From Rugosimonospora acidiphila (GTDB lineage: Bacteria; Actinomycetota; Actinomycetes; Mycobacteriales; Micromonosporaceae): DNA of 64,000 nucleotides. Of the stretch, positions 41,752 to 49,796 are shown in pieces (the first letter of the stretch is position 1; each line of letters opens with the position of its first letter). The notes below the pieces were generated by a model that was not told the origin of the DNA, ran no database searches, and saw nothing but the letters and a program-made list of their open reading frames with translations. The translations under genes were made by a program, and so were the position numbers. The DNA lies in the NCBI RefSeq assembly GCF_039543385.1, contig NZ_BAABJQ010000002.1:124001-188000 (forward strand). Reading direction: 5' to 3'.

Positions 41752-43362
41752 GTGTCACGGCGTCGGGGCTTCATCGCTCAGGTCCAGCGCGAACTCGCGC
41801 GCCAGCAGCGAGCGGCTGCACACGCTCAAACGGTGTACTACCGGCAGCAACAGGCGATGCGCCGAGAGGCTGAGCGGGCCGCGAAGGCCGCCGAGCGCGC
41901 GGCCGTCGCTGACGAGCGCGAACGCAAACGCCTGTACCTCGAGGCCCGTGCCGCCGAGGTAGCGGCGAACAACGCGGACTTGCAAGCCCGGCTCGACGAA
42001 CTCGACGGTCTACTCGCCGCCACGCTGGCTATCGACGACTACATCGACCTCGCACGGCTGAAAAAGAAGCCGGCGCATCCCCCGTTCAACCCCGGACCGC
42101 TGGCGGTGGCGGCACCGCCGCCAGACTGGAACGCATTCCTCCCGCCCGCACCGACGGGCTTGGCGAAAATGTTCGGGGGCCAGGGCAAGTACAACCAGCA
42201 ACTGGCCGCCGCACAGCAGGCGTTCGCCCAAGCGCAAGGACAGCACGCCGCGGCAGAGGCCGACCGGCAGAATCGGCTGGGGGCCGCGCAGGCGACGTAT
42301 CAGCAGCAGTGCCAGCAGCGCGAAGCAACCGTCGCCGCGCACAACGCCGAGATTGAACGCTTCGCCAAGTCGTTCGCGGCCGCAGAGCCCGGGGCCGTCG
42401 TCGACTACTTCAGCATGGTCCTGGGCAACTCGGTCTACCCCGACGACTGGCCACAGAAGTATCGGCTCGCCTACATCCCCGAGTCGCGGCAACTCGTCGT
42501 GGAATACGAGCTTCCCGACCTGGACATCGTGCCGGCCGTCCGTGAATATCGCTACATCAAGACCCGTGACGAGGTGACGACCACGGCGCGGCCCGCCAAG
42601 GAGATCCGCGAAAGATACATCAACGTCGTCACCCAGGTAACCCTTCGGACCATCCATGAGCTCTTCGAGGCGGACCGGACACCGCTGATCGACACGATCG
42701 CCTTCAACGGCATCGTCGACACGGTCGACAAGGCAACCGGTGCCTCGATCCAGCCATGTCTGATCACCTTACGCACCACACGGGATGAGTTCACGCCGAT
42801 CAACTTGGCGAAGGTCGACCCCGTGGCCTGTCTTCAGCATCTCAACGCCTCGGTCACCAAGCGCCCCGAAGCACTCGCACCCGTACGCCCGGTCCTCGAA
42901 TTCGACATGGTCGACAAGCGCTTCGTCGACGAGGTCGACGTTCTCGCCGATCTGGATCAGCGACCCAATCTTCTCAGGCTGACGCCGACCGAGTTCGAAA
43001 GCCTCATTCAGAACCTGTTCACCAAGATGGGCCTGGACACCAAACAGACCCGCCCGTCGCGCGACGGTGGCGTCGACTGCGTCGCCTTCGACCCACGACC
43101 GATTTTCGGCGGAAAGGTAATCATCCAGGCCAAGCGCTACCGCAACACGGTCGACGTCTCGTCTGTGCGTGACCTGTTTGGCACGCTGCAGAACGAGGGT
43201 GCTTCCAAGGGGATCCTCGTCACCACCAGCGGCTATGGCCCAGCCTCGTACGAATTCGCCTCCGGAAAGCCACTCGAACTCATCGACGGCTCCGGCCTGC
43301 TGTACCTGCTGGGCGAGCACGCCGACATTCGGGCCCGCATCGACCCGTCGGAACTCGACTGA
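41752..43362 (+). CDS. Coiled-coil protein with Mrr-like restriction nuclease domain
   Basis: 536-aa protein. Residues about 8-80 form a Gln/Arg/Glu/Ala-rich coiled coil (AQVQRELARQQRAAAHAQTV). A second helical segment near 150-200 is followed by a middle domain of unknown fold (SVYPDDWPQKYRLAYIPESR, QLVVEYELPDLDIVP). The C-terminal domain (about 410-536) is a PD-(D/E)xK Mrr-type fold: LTPTEFESLIQNLFTKMG, then catalytic aspartate in RDGGVDCVAFD and QAK in VIIQAKRYRN, ending GASKGILVTTSGYGPAS. A type IV-like role, cutting modified or foreign DNA, is inferred from the domain and the adjacent Wadjet locus. GTG 41752 follows AAGGGGG; ATG 41731 is the alternative. Confidence 0.88.
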   Translation: MSRRRGFIAQVQRELARQQRAAAHAQTVYYRQQQAMRREAERAAKAAERAAVADERERKRLYLEARAAEVAANNADLQARLDELDGLLAATLAIDDYIDLARLKKKPAHPPFNPGPLAVAAPPPDWNAFLPPAPTGLAKMFGGQGKYNQQLAAAQQAFAQAQGQHAAAEADRQNRLGAAQATYQQQCQQREATVAAHNAEIERFAKSFAAAEPGAVVDYFSMVLGNSVYPDDWPQKYRLAYIPESRQLVVEYELPDLDIVPAVREYRYIKTRDEVTTTARPAKEIRERYINVVTQVTLRTIHELFEADRTPLIDTIAFNGIVDTVDKATGASIQPCLITLRTTRDEFTPINLAKVDPVACLQHLNASVTKRPEALAPVRPVLEFDMVDKRFVDEVDVLADLDQRPNLLRLTPTEFESLIQNLFTKMGLDTKQTRPSRDGGVDCVAFDPRPIFGGKVIIQAKRYRNTVDVSSVRDLFGTLQNEGASKGILVTTSGYGPASYEFASGKPLELIDGSGLLYLLGEHADIRARIDPSELD

Positions 43363-43532
43363 ACCGTACGCCTGCCGTCGAGGGTTCTCGTCGTGGTCGG
43401 TCGAGGGCACTCCAACTGGCATGGCCCGCACCACTCGTGGTCGTGGTCCTGCAACTGACGAATCGGCGCGGACACGAGCTTATGCCCGGCCCGGCGTCAT
43501 CGGCGCCCAGTTGGTGGTGGTATCCCTGGACG

Positions 43533-43901
43533 GTGACCGCACTCGAGGACCTCCGTGACCAGGTACGCCAGTTCGCCCACGAGCGAGACTGGGAACAGTT
43601 CCACAACCCCAAGAACCTTGCTATGGCAATGGCGGCCGAGGCCGCTGAGGTCCTGGAGATCTTTCAGTGGCTCACCGCCGAACAGTCCTCGGCGATCATG
43701 ACTGATCCCCGAACCGCCGAAGCTGTCCGGCACGAACTCGCCGACGTGCTGTCCTATCTCCTGCATCTCGCCGACGTGCTTGAGGTCGACCTCGGCTCGG
43801 CCCTACAGGAGAAGCTGCGGATCAACGAGCGGCGCTACCCGGCAGACAAGGCGCGCGGTCGTAGCGACAAGTACGATGTTCTCGGCAATTCGGACCAGTA
43901 A
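43533..43901 (+). CDS. MazG-like nucleotide pyrophosphohydrolase
   Basis: 122-aa all-helical NTP pyrophosphohydrolase of the short iMazG/dCTPase-like type. MAMAAEAAEVLEIFQWL carries the ExxE metal motif and RHELADVLSYLLHLAD the ExxD motif; together they bind magnesium for hydrolysis of (d)NTPs to NMP plus pyrophosphate. The C-terminus (LRINERRYPADKARGRSDKY) contains the usual substrate-binding KxxxNxxRYP-like segment. Start at GTG 43533, poorly supported by a ribosome site; ATG 43482 is possible. Same strand as the Mrr-like gene, 170 bp downstream; MazG-type enzymes are frequent in defence loci. Confidence 0.87.
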   Translation: MTALEDLRDQVRQFAHERDWEQFHNPKNLAMAMAAEAAEVLEIFQWLTAEQSSAIMTDPRTAEAVRHELADVLSYLLHLADVLEVDLGSALQEKLRINERRYPADKARGRSDKYDVLGNSDQ

Positions 43902-44004
43902 CCCCGACGGTCGGACCGGGCCAAGGGTCGCCGATGCCCCTGGCCCTCAAAGGTCGCGGGTCGAGCCAGGGGACTTCGACGCGCTATCGCCCGAGCCTCG
44001 ACCG

Positions 44005-44022
44005 GACGACCACCCGGTCGTC
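44005..44022. terminator. Hairpin between converging genes
   Basis: GACGACC (44005-44011) pairs with GGTCGTC (44016-44022) around ACCC, between the MazG-like gene and the converging epimerase gene; it overlaps the epimerase stop by two bases. Confidence 0.4.
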
Positions 44023-45019
44023 AGGCGCCGTCGGGCGCCGTCAATCCGCCCAGGGAACCGTCGGCTAGCCGCACGCGTCCGGAGTCGTTGAGAGACCTGA
44101 CCGACTCGGCGACAGCCTGCAAGGAGGTGTACCGCGGGCGGTACCGAAGGAGCCGCTGCGCCTTGGCGATGCTCACCGAGTGACTCCGCGTGACGTGGTC
44201 GCTGCTGATCAGCCCCTGCTCCCCGTCCGAGTGCCGGACAAATTCCGCGAGCGGTACGAAGTCGAGTTCGGCTTGCCGCCCGAACCAGCCGGCGACCCCG
44301 GTCGCGAAGCCGCGCAGCGTGAGGGCCCGCTCCGAGGTGACGTGGAACGCTTCGCCCGCGGCCTCCGAGTGGTGCGCGATGGCGAGTTCGAACGCCTGCG
44401 CCACATCGTCCGCGTGGACGTGGTGCAGCGTCTCCAGGCCCAGGTTCGGCAGGGTGAGGGGCTGACCGGTCGCCAGCCGCTCCCAGACCTTGACGTCGAG
44501 GTTGCCTACCGGATTGATGGCAGGCCAGCCGGGGCCGCTGATGTGTCCCGGACGTAGGACCACGGTGGGCAGTCCGTTCGGCCGCGCGGACTGGTCGAGC
44601 AGAAACTGTTCCATGGCGAGCTTGCCGAGACCGTATTCACCCCACGGCTCGAGGTCGGCTTCCTCATCGGCCGGAACCTCGCTCAGAGTTCCGTGGACCC
44701 AGATGCTGCTGCAGCTGACCAGCAGACTCGCCCGGCCGCGGATGGCCTCAACCAGGTGTTCGGCCGACGCGCGGGTGAAGCACACCATGTCCACGACGAT
44801 GTCGGGGTTCAGGTCGGCGATGCGCTCGCCGAAACGCCCCGCGAGCTCCTCCTGGTCCCGGTCGATGGAAACGCTGGTCACTTTCTCCCAGGCGACGTGC
44901 TGGCGGTAGCGGACCTGCGTGCCGCGGCTGACCGCGACGACGTCATGCCCGGCTTCCACGAGCCGTGGTACGAGGTAGCCCCCGACATGACCGGTCGCCC
45001 CGATGACAACGATCCTCAC
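44021..45019 (-). CDS. NAD-dependent epimerase/dehydratase B
   Basis: 332-aa extended SDR. RIVVIGATGHVGGYLVPRLV gives the GxxGxxG cofactor loop. ASLLVSCSSIWVHGTLSEVP holds the catalytic-site serine/threonine strand, and WGEYGLGKLAMEQFLLDQ the YxxxK pair (YGLGK). Substrate loops such as VVLRPGHISGPGWPAINPVG follow the nucleotide-sugar epimerase pattern. Its ATG overlaps the stop of the upstream homologue by four bases, so the two are co-translated. Possible nucleotide-sugar, isoflavone or lactone substrate; not decidable. Confidence 0.87.
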   Translation of the reverse strand: MRIVVIGATGHVGGYLVPRLVEAGHDVVAVSRGTQVRYRQHVAWEKVTSVSIDRDQEELAGRFGERIADLNPDIVVDMVCFTRASAEHLVEAIRGRASLLVSCSSIWVHGTLSEVPADEEADLEPWGEYGLGKLAMEQFLLDQSARPNGLPTVVLRPGHISGPGWPAINPVGNLDVKVWERLATGQPLTLPNLGLETLHHVHADDVAQAFELAIAHHSEAAGEAFHVTSERALTLRGFATGVAGWFGRQAELDFVPLAEFVRHSDGEQGLISSDHVTRSHSVSIAKAQRLLRYRPRYTSLQAVAESVRSLNDSGRVRLADGSLGGLTAPDGA

Positions 45020-46071
45020 GCTTCCCGCTCCTTCCCCACCGCTGACAAACCACGGTCTCGCCCGGTCCTCGGATAGAACCCGGTGGCCTCGTGCGCGTCG
45101 ACCAGCCGGTCGAGGGCGGCGTCGACGGCGGGATCGACGACACGCCGCCGCTCATCCTCGTCGTACCAGTCGACGATCTCCCGCGCTCCCCGCCAGAAGG
45201 GGATTGTCGCGCGGTACTCGGGGACGATCGACTTGATCTTCGAGTTGTCGAAGACGACCGAGTGCGCCTTGTCCCCCAGCACGCCGGGCCCCCAGTCCGG
45301 CAGTGCCGCCGCGATCGCGGTGGAGGAGACGTGCATGATGTCGGCCGTCGTGCCGGCGGCGGATGCCAGGCATTGCGCGATGGCGTCCCAGGTGAGCGCC
45401 TCGTCCGAGGTGATCTGGAAGGTGTCACCGATTGCCGCGGGGTTGCCCAACAGCCCGGTGAAGGCGACGGCGAAGTCGCGGTGGTGGGTCAGCGTCCACA
45501 GCGACGTGCCGTCGCCGTAGATGACGGTGGGTTTGCCGCGTCGCATCCGGTCGATCACGGTCCAGCCACCGTCGAGCGGAATGAGTGTCTGGTCGTAGGT
45601 GTGCGACGGCCTGACGATGGTGACGGGAAAGTCCGTGTCGCGATAGGCGTCGGTGAGCACGCGCTCGCAGGCGATCTTGTCGCGGGCGTACTGCCAGAAG
45701 GGATTGTGCAGTGGTGTGGACTCCGTGATCGGCAGCCGGCGTACCGGTTTGTGGTACGCGGCGGCGGAACTGATGAAGACGTACTGGCTGGTTCGGCCCC
45801 GGAAGATGTTCACCTGCTCGGCAATGTCGGGCGCGACGAATCCCCGGAAGTTGACCACGACGTCGAACTCGCGATCGCCCAGGGCGCCGCGCAGCGACGC
45901 GTGATCCGTCGCGTCACCCACGATCGTCTTGGCGCCGTCGATGGGCGGCCTCGTGGAGTCGATCCCCCGGTTCAGCAGGGTGAGGTCGATGCCACGCTCG
46001 ATGGCCAGTCGGCTGCACGCCGAGCTGATGATGCCGTTCCCACCAATGAACAGGACCGAAAGCTGTCCCAC
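45016..46071 (-). CDS. NAD-dependent epimerase/dehydratase A
   Basis: 351-aa extended SDR, first gene of a two-gene operon. SVLFIGGNGIISSACSRLAI carries the cofactor loop (GGNGIISS, as in plant-type CSP41-like relatives). Instead of the common SSAGVY, SQYVFISSAAAYHKP supplies the active strand, and FWQYARDKIACERVL the YxxxK. HTYDQTLIPLDGGWTVIDRM and GDTFQITSDEALTWDAIA are conserved substrate-side segments. GTG 46071 follows GGAGGG. The pair may act on sequential sugar or secondary-metabolite intermediates. Confidence 0.87.
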   Translation of the reverse strand: MGQLSVLFIGGNGIISSACSRLAIERGIDLTLLNRGIDSTRPPIDGAKTIVGDATDHASLRGALGDREFDVVVNFRGFVAPDIAEQVNIFRGRTSQYVFISSAAAYHKPVRRLPITESTPLHNPFWQYARDKIACERVLTDAYRDTDFPVTIVRPSHTYDQTLIPLDGGWTVIDRMRRGKPTVIYGDGTSLWTLTHHRDFAVAFTGLLGNPAAIGDTFQITSDEALTWDAIAQCLASAAGTTADIMHVSSTAIAAALPDWGPGVLGDKAHSVVFDNSKIKSIVPEYRATIPFWRGAREIVDWYDEDERRRVVDPAVDAALDRLVDAHEATGFYPRTGRDRGLSAVGKEREA

Positions 46072-46388
46072 GCGTTGTCCCTCCTGTTGAATTTTCTGAT
46101 GGGCTGGCCGACGTCGACCGGATCGGCGGAAACGGGACGGCCGGCGGCCACGGAGCGGACGTGCGCCATCAGAGATGCGCGGACCATGTTGCGCCAGCGG
46201 TGTGGGGCGAGTGCGTCGCGGGGCCGCCCATCAGTGGCGCCCGGCGCGCCTGCCGGTTCCCGGCACCGCCACTGACCTCGGTTCGATTGGGTCGTGGCCC
46301 GGTCAGCGGCGCAAGATCATACACAACTGCCGAGTATCGCCGGTAAGTCAGAGGTTTTCAAGCATGGTTTTTCGTTCGGCTACCGCGC
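46072..46388. other. Gap upstream of epimerase operon and truncated dehydratase
   Basis: 317 bp. The left end holds the epimerase ribosome site and presumably its promoter. Reading in all frames toward 46389 shows no trace of the missing N-terminus of the dehydratase. No repeat or hairpin stands out. Confidence 0.4.
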
Positions 46389-47348
46389 ATGCTCGACATC
46401 CGCGGAGCGCCGTGCGAACGGGCGGGTGTTCGATCCGCGCTGCTCGGCGGGCAGAGCCGGGACGGGCTGCTCGCCTACGGTCACGCCAGCGGCGCCGACG
46501 AGGCTGCGCTGTTCGACTCCATCCGGGAACACCAGGCGCTCGGCTACCGGGCGATCCGGGTACAGACCGCCGTGCCCGGACTCGGCTCCGTCTACGGCGT
46601 CGCCTCGGCGCCCGCCGCCGGAGGTGACCGGTACGACTACGAACCGGCCCGGCGCGCGGCGGTCCCTACCGAGGAAGCCTGGGACACCCGCGCGTACCTG
46701 CGCCACCTGCCTCGCGTCTTCGAGGCCGTACGCGCCGAGTTCGGGCCGGAGCTGCCCCTGCTGCACGACGCGCACCACCGGCTCACCCCGGTGCAGGCGG
46801 CCTCGCTGGGCAAGGCGTTGGAACCCTACGACCTGTTCTGGCTGGAGGACTGCACGCCGGCCGAGAACCAGGAGGCCTTCCGCCTGATCCGCCAGCACAC
46901 CACCACACCGCTGGCCACCGGCGAGGTGTTCAACACCGTCTGGGACTACCAGACCCTGATCCGGGAACAGCTCATCGACTACGTCCGGTCTGCGGTCACG
47001 CACACCGGCGGCATCACGCCGATGCGGCGACTGCTGGACTTCGCGGCCCAGTACCAGATCAAATCGGGCATGCACGGGCCGACCGACATCTCCCCGGTGG
47101 GCATGGCCGCCGCGCTGCATCTCGGCCTCGCCACCCACAACTTCGGCATCCAGGAGTACATGCGGCACAGCCCGGTCACCCTTGAGGTCTTCCGGACCAG
47201 CTACACCTTCCAGGACGGCTACCTGCACCCGGGAGAGAACCACGGATTGGGTGTCGAACTCGACCTCGCCGCGGCGCGGGCCCACCCGTACGAGCCGGCC
47301 TACCTGCCGGTCAACCGCCAGCTCGATGGGACGGTGCACGACTGGTGA
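46389..47348 (+). pseudogene. Mannonate dehydratase-like enolase, 5'-truncated
   Basis: 319 codons of an enolase-superfamily D-mannonate dehydratase (ManD/RspA). GGQSRDGLLAYGHASG, GYRAIRVQTAVPGLGSVYGV, LLHDAHHRLTP, LFWLEDCTPAENQEAF and TGEVFNTVWDY preserve the barrel with its metal and catalytic residues, and the C-terminus ENHGLGVELDL...YLPVNRQLDGTVHDW is intact. Relatives are about 400 residues; the N-terminal capping domain (about 90 residues) is missing and DIRGAPCERAGVRS is a garbled version of the domain linker. Without the cap the active site would be open, so it is probably inactive. Confidence 0.75.
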
Positions 47349-47453
47349 CGCTGGTCGCGCGGGCGGGCGAGCCGGCGGACCGGTGGCCTTCCTGGCAGCC
47401 AAGCCCACAATGGCCTTTCCATCCGGCCTCGCGCGCTCCACTCACCTATGAGG

Positions 47454-48461
47454 TCACGGAGGGTTGGAGGTGGTACGGCCGTTGTCGCGCCGGCGCAGGG
47501 CACCCGCGTGCGACCGCCGGTCCGGGTGAGCCCGCGACACGAGCAGGCTCGCCGCCGCCGTGACGGCCAGGGCGACGAGGATGACCGCCAGAGCCACTGG
47601 TATCGGAATGGCGGGCACGGCGGCGGAGACATGCTGATGCATGAACTCCAGGATCAGCTTCACGCCGATAAAGCCGAGGATCCCGGCCAATCCGAGCGAC
47701 AGGTAGATCAGCCGTTCGAGCAGTCCCTGGATGAGGAAGTACAGCGCGCGCAGTCCGAGCAAGGCGAAGGCGTTGGCGCAGAACACGATGAACGGGTCCC
47801 GGGTCACGCCGAACACGGCCGGAATCGAGTCGAGAGCGAACAGCAGGTCGCTACTGCCGATGCTGAGGAACACCAGGAACAGCGGCGTCACGGCCCGCCG
47901 GCCGTCGACCCGAGCAAACAGTCGGCCGCCGTGTAGGCCGGCGGTGGGCAGCACGCGACGGGCGTACCGCAAGATCGGGTTGGCCTCGGGATCGGGATCA
48001 TCGTTGCGATGCCGGACCAGCTGAACCGCCGTGAATATGAGCAACAGTCCGAACAGCACAAACACTGGGGAGAACAGCTCGATCGCCGCCGCGCCGGCGG
48101 CGATGAGGATCGCCCGGAGCGCCAGCGCGGCGGTGATGCCGAACAGCAACACCTTGTGCTGGTGATCCGGAGGCACCCCGAAACGGCCCATGATGATCAC
48201 GAAGACGAACAGGTTGTCCACCGACAGGCTCTTCTCGATCAGCCATCCCGTGTAGTAGGCGGTACCGGACCGGGAGCCGAGCAGCAGCCACAGCGCCAAT
48301 CCGAACGCCAGGGCGATACCCACGTACGCGGCCGACCACACGGCGGCCTCGACCAGACCCACCCGGTGCGGGCGGCGGGCAGCGATGACGAAATCGGCAA
48401 CGAGTAGCGTGAGCACGAGCCCGACGGTGCCGAGCCACATCCACAAGGGCGCTGCGCCCAA
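47454..48461 (-). CDS. TerC/Alx-family membrane protein
   Basis: 335-aa integral membrane protein with about nine helices. GWLIEKSLSVDNLFVFVIIM (acidic EKSLSVDNLF signature), RVDGRRAVTPLFLVFLSIGS and SSDLLFALDSIPAVFGVTRD (with the DxxFALDSIPA motif) define TerC/Alx, a family of manganese or calcium exporters acting during protein secretion or metal stress. TTG 48461 is preferred because GGGAGG lies four bases upstream and the first helix (LWMWLGTVGLVLTLLV) then starts near residue 6. A long frame upstream is not protein-like. Confidence 0.9.
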   Translation of the reverse strand: MGAAPLWMWLGTVGLVLTLLVADFVIAARRPHRVGLVEAAVWSAAYVGIALAFGLALWLLLGSRSGTAYYTGWLIEKSLSVDNLFVFVIIMGRFGVPPDHQHKVLLFGITAALALRAILIAAGAAAIELFSPVFVLFGLLLIFTAVQLVRHRNDDPDPEANPILRYARRVLPTAGLHGGRLFARVDGRRAVTPLFLVFLSIGSSDLLFALDSIPAVFGVTRDPFIVFCANAFALLGLRALYFLIQGLLERLIYLSLGLAGILGFIGVKLILEFMHQHVSAAVPAIPIPVALAVILVALAVTAAASLLVSRAHPDRRSHAGALRRRDNGRTTSNPP

Positions 48462-48959
48462 GCGTCCTCCCAACGAGTGCGCCGGTGAGCGCGAAGCCGC
48501 CAGTCCCGCGGGTGCCGCGCCGCCCAGCCGGCGCGCCCTTGACCATCGGGCCGTGCCGGGTGGCGCAGCAGCGTGCTGATGCGGGCAGTGTACGGGTCGG
48601 TGGGCGACCTGACAGCCGGTTGTAGGTACAACCATCCGTTCCGGCAATCCGTTCGAGGATTTCGCCACAGCGCTCATCGCCGGAGGCAGTGGCTATACTC
48701 GAAGTCACGGATCGATCGGCTGCGGTATTGCCGCATGTGGCGGAAACTGGACCTTCAGCGCTGGCGCCTACCGCGTAGCGTTAAGCGCTGGCCCGGAGGA
48801 GATTTCGGCCGGTTGAGTGAATTCGATGACCTCGCAGACCTCCCCGGCTCGCAGCGCGGTCGCCCCTACTCGCCACGCGATGAGGAGCGACACGCGGCCG
48901 CACCGAAAACGCGCCGAGTGTCTTGCCCGTGACCTACGGCCGTCGCCGGATGGCGCGCG
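48462..48959. other. Divergent promoter region of TerC and DedA genes
   Basis: 498 bp. A perfect inverted repeat GGTTGTA-GG-TACAACC lies at 48618-48633, a candidate operator 157 bp upstream of terC. An in-frame stretch at 48573-48932 is rich in Arg/Trp and has no family resemblance. I looked for a manganese (yybP-ykoY) riboswitch, often found before TerC genes, and saw no match to its conserved core. Confidence 0.4.
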
Positions 48960-49592
48960 ATGACCGGGTTCCTGCACCGATTGCTGGATCTACCCAGCGC
49001 GGTCATCTATCTGATCGTAGGAGTATTCGTCTTCGCTGAAGACGCGGTCCTCATCGGCTTCATCGTACCGGGAGAAACCGTGGCTATCCTGGCCGGCGTA
49101 GCGGCCAGTCAGGGTAGCGTCTCCCCGGCCGTCACGTGCGCTGTCGTGGTGTTCGCCGCCATCGCCGGCGATACCACTGGTTATCTGATAGGCGCACGGT
49201 ACGGCCACAAGATTCTGTCTCTACGCCCGCTGCGCCGGCGCGCGAAGCGCATAGAGTCAGCCCAACAGACACTGGCCCGACACGGCGGCCCGGCCGTGCT
49301 CGGCGGCCGGTTCGTCGCCTTTTTGCATGCCGTGATGCCGCTGCTCGCCGGCACCTCCCACATGAGCTACCGCCGCTTCTTCGCCTACAACGCCGCTGGC
49401 GGTGTACTTTGGGGAACCGGTACCGTCCTGGCCGGCTACCTGGCGGGAAGCTCCTACGCGGTCGTCGAGAAAACCTTCGGCCGCGCTTCGGCGATCGCTG
49501 CCGCCGCCGTTATCGTCGCTGGCCTGGTTGCCTGGCGAGTGCACCGGTGGCGCCGAAGGCGCCACGGCGGAGTGGCGGAGGGCAACTCCTGA
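48960..49592 (+). CDS. DedA-family membrane protein
   Basis: 210-aa polytopic membrane protein. LIVGVFVFAEDAVLIGFIVP, GETVAILAGVAASQGSVSP, GDTTGYLIGARYGHK, GGRFVAFLHAVMPLLAGTSH and MSYRRFFAYNAAGGVLWGTG are the standard DedA motifs, including the GRF-R-type acidic/basic pair region (here GGRFVAFL). DedA proteins are lipid flippases (undecaprenyl-phosphate or phospholipid). It ends in a basic tail (RWRRRRHGG). A small T-rich hairpin follows the stop. Confidence 0.92.
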   Translation: MTGFLHRLLDLPSAVIYLIVGVFVFAEDAVLIGFIVPGETVAILAGVAASQGSVSPAVTCAVVVFAAIAGDTTGYLIGARYGHKILSLRPLRRRAKRIESAQQTLARHGGPAVLGGRFVAFLHAVMPLLAGTSHMSYRRFFAYNAAGGVLWGTGTVLAGYLAGSSYAVVEKTFGRASAIAAAAVIVAGLVAWRVHRWRRRRHGGVAEGNS

Positions 49593-49637
49593 AGTCGCGC
49601 CCTGAGCCGACAACTTGCGAGACGCCGCGACGACGTG

Positions 49638-49659
49638 TCCGCGTAACGCGGAGCGTTTT
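49638..49659 (+). terminator. Terminator of DedA gene
   Basis: TCCGCG-TAA-CGCGGA (49638-49652) followed by GCGTTTT, a compact intrinsic terminator 46 bp after the DedA stop. Confidence 0.65.
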
Positions 49660-49796
49660 CATGTCGCGCGGCATCGCGACGCGTTCGATCCGTAGGCGCC
49701 GGTGCGGGCCGCCCACAGCGCCGTACCCGAGCCGTGATGCGACCGGCGGCGCTGGTTGGCGTCGGCGGCGTGGCCACGCCGGCACGCGGCCACGTG

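Noticed and set aside
48462..48700. Possible yybP-ykoY manganese riboswitch before terC
   Set aside because: The expected conserved core could not be found on the minus strand; only a short inverted repeat is present.
48573..48932. 119-codon frame between TerC and DedA genes
   Set aside because: Composition (Arg, Trp, Ser rich), lack of ribosome site and lack of motifs suggest chance.
49593..49796. Immunity gene downstream of the RHS C-terminus
   Set aside because: The 204-bp gap holds only the DedA terminator and no frame with protein character, so no immunity protein can be claimed.
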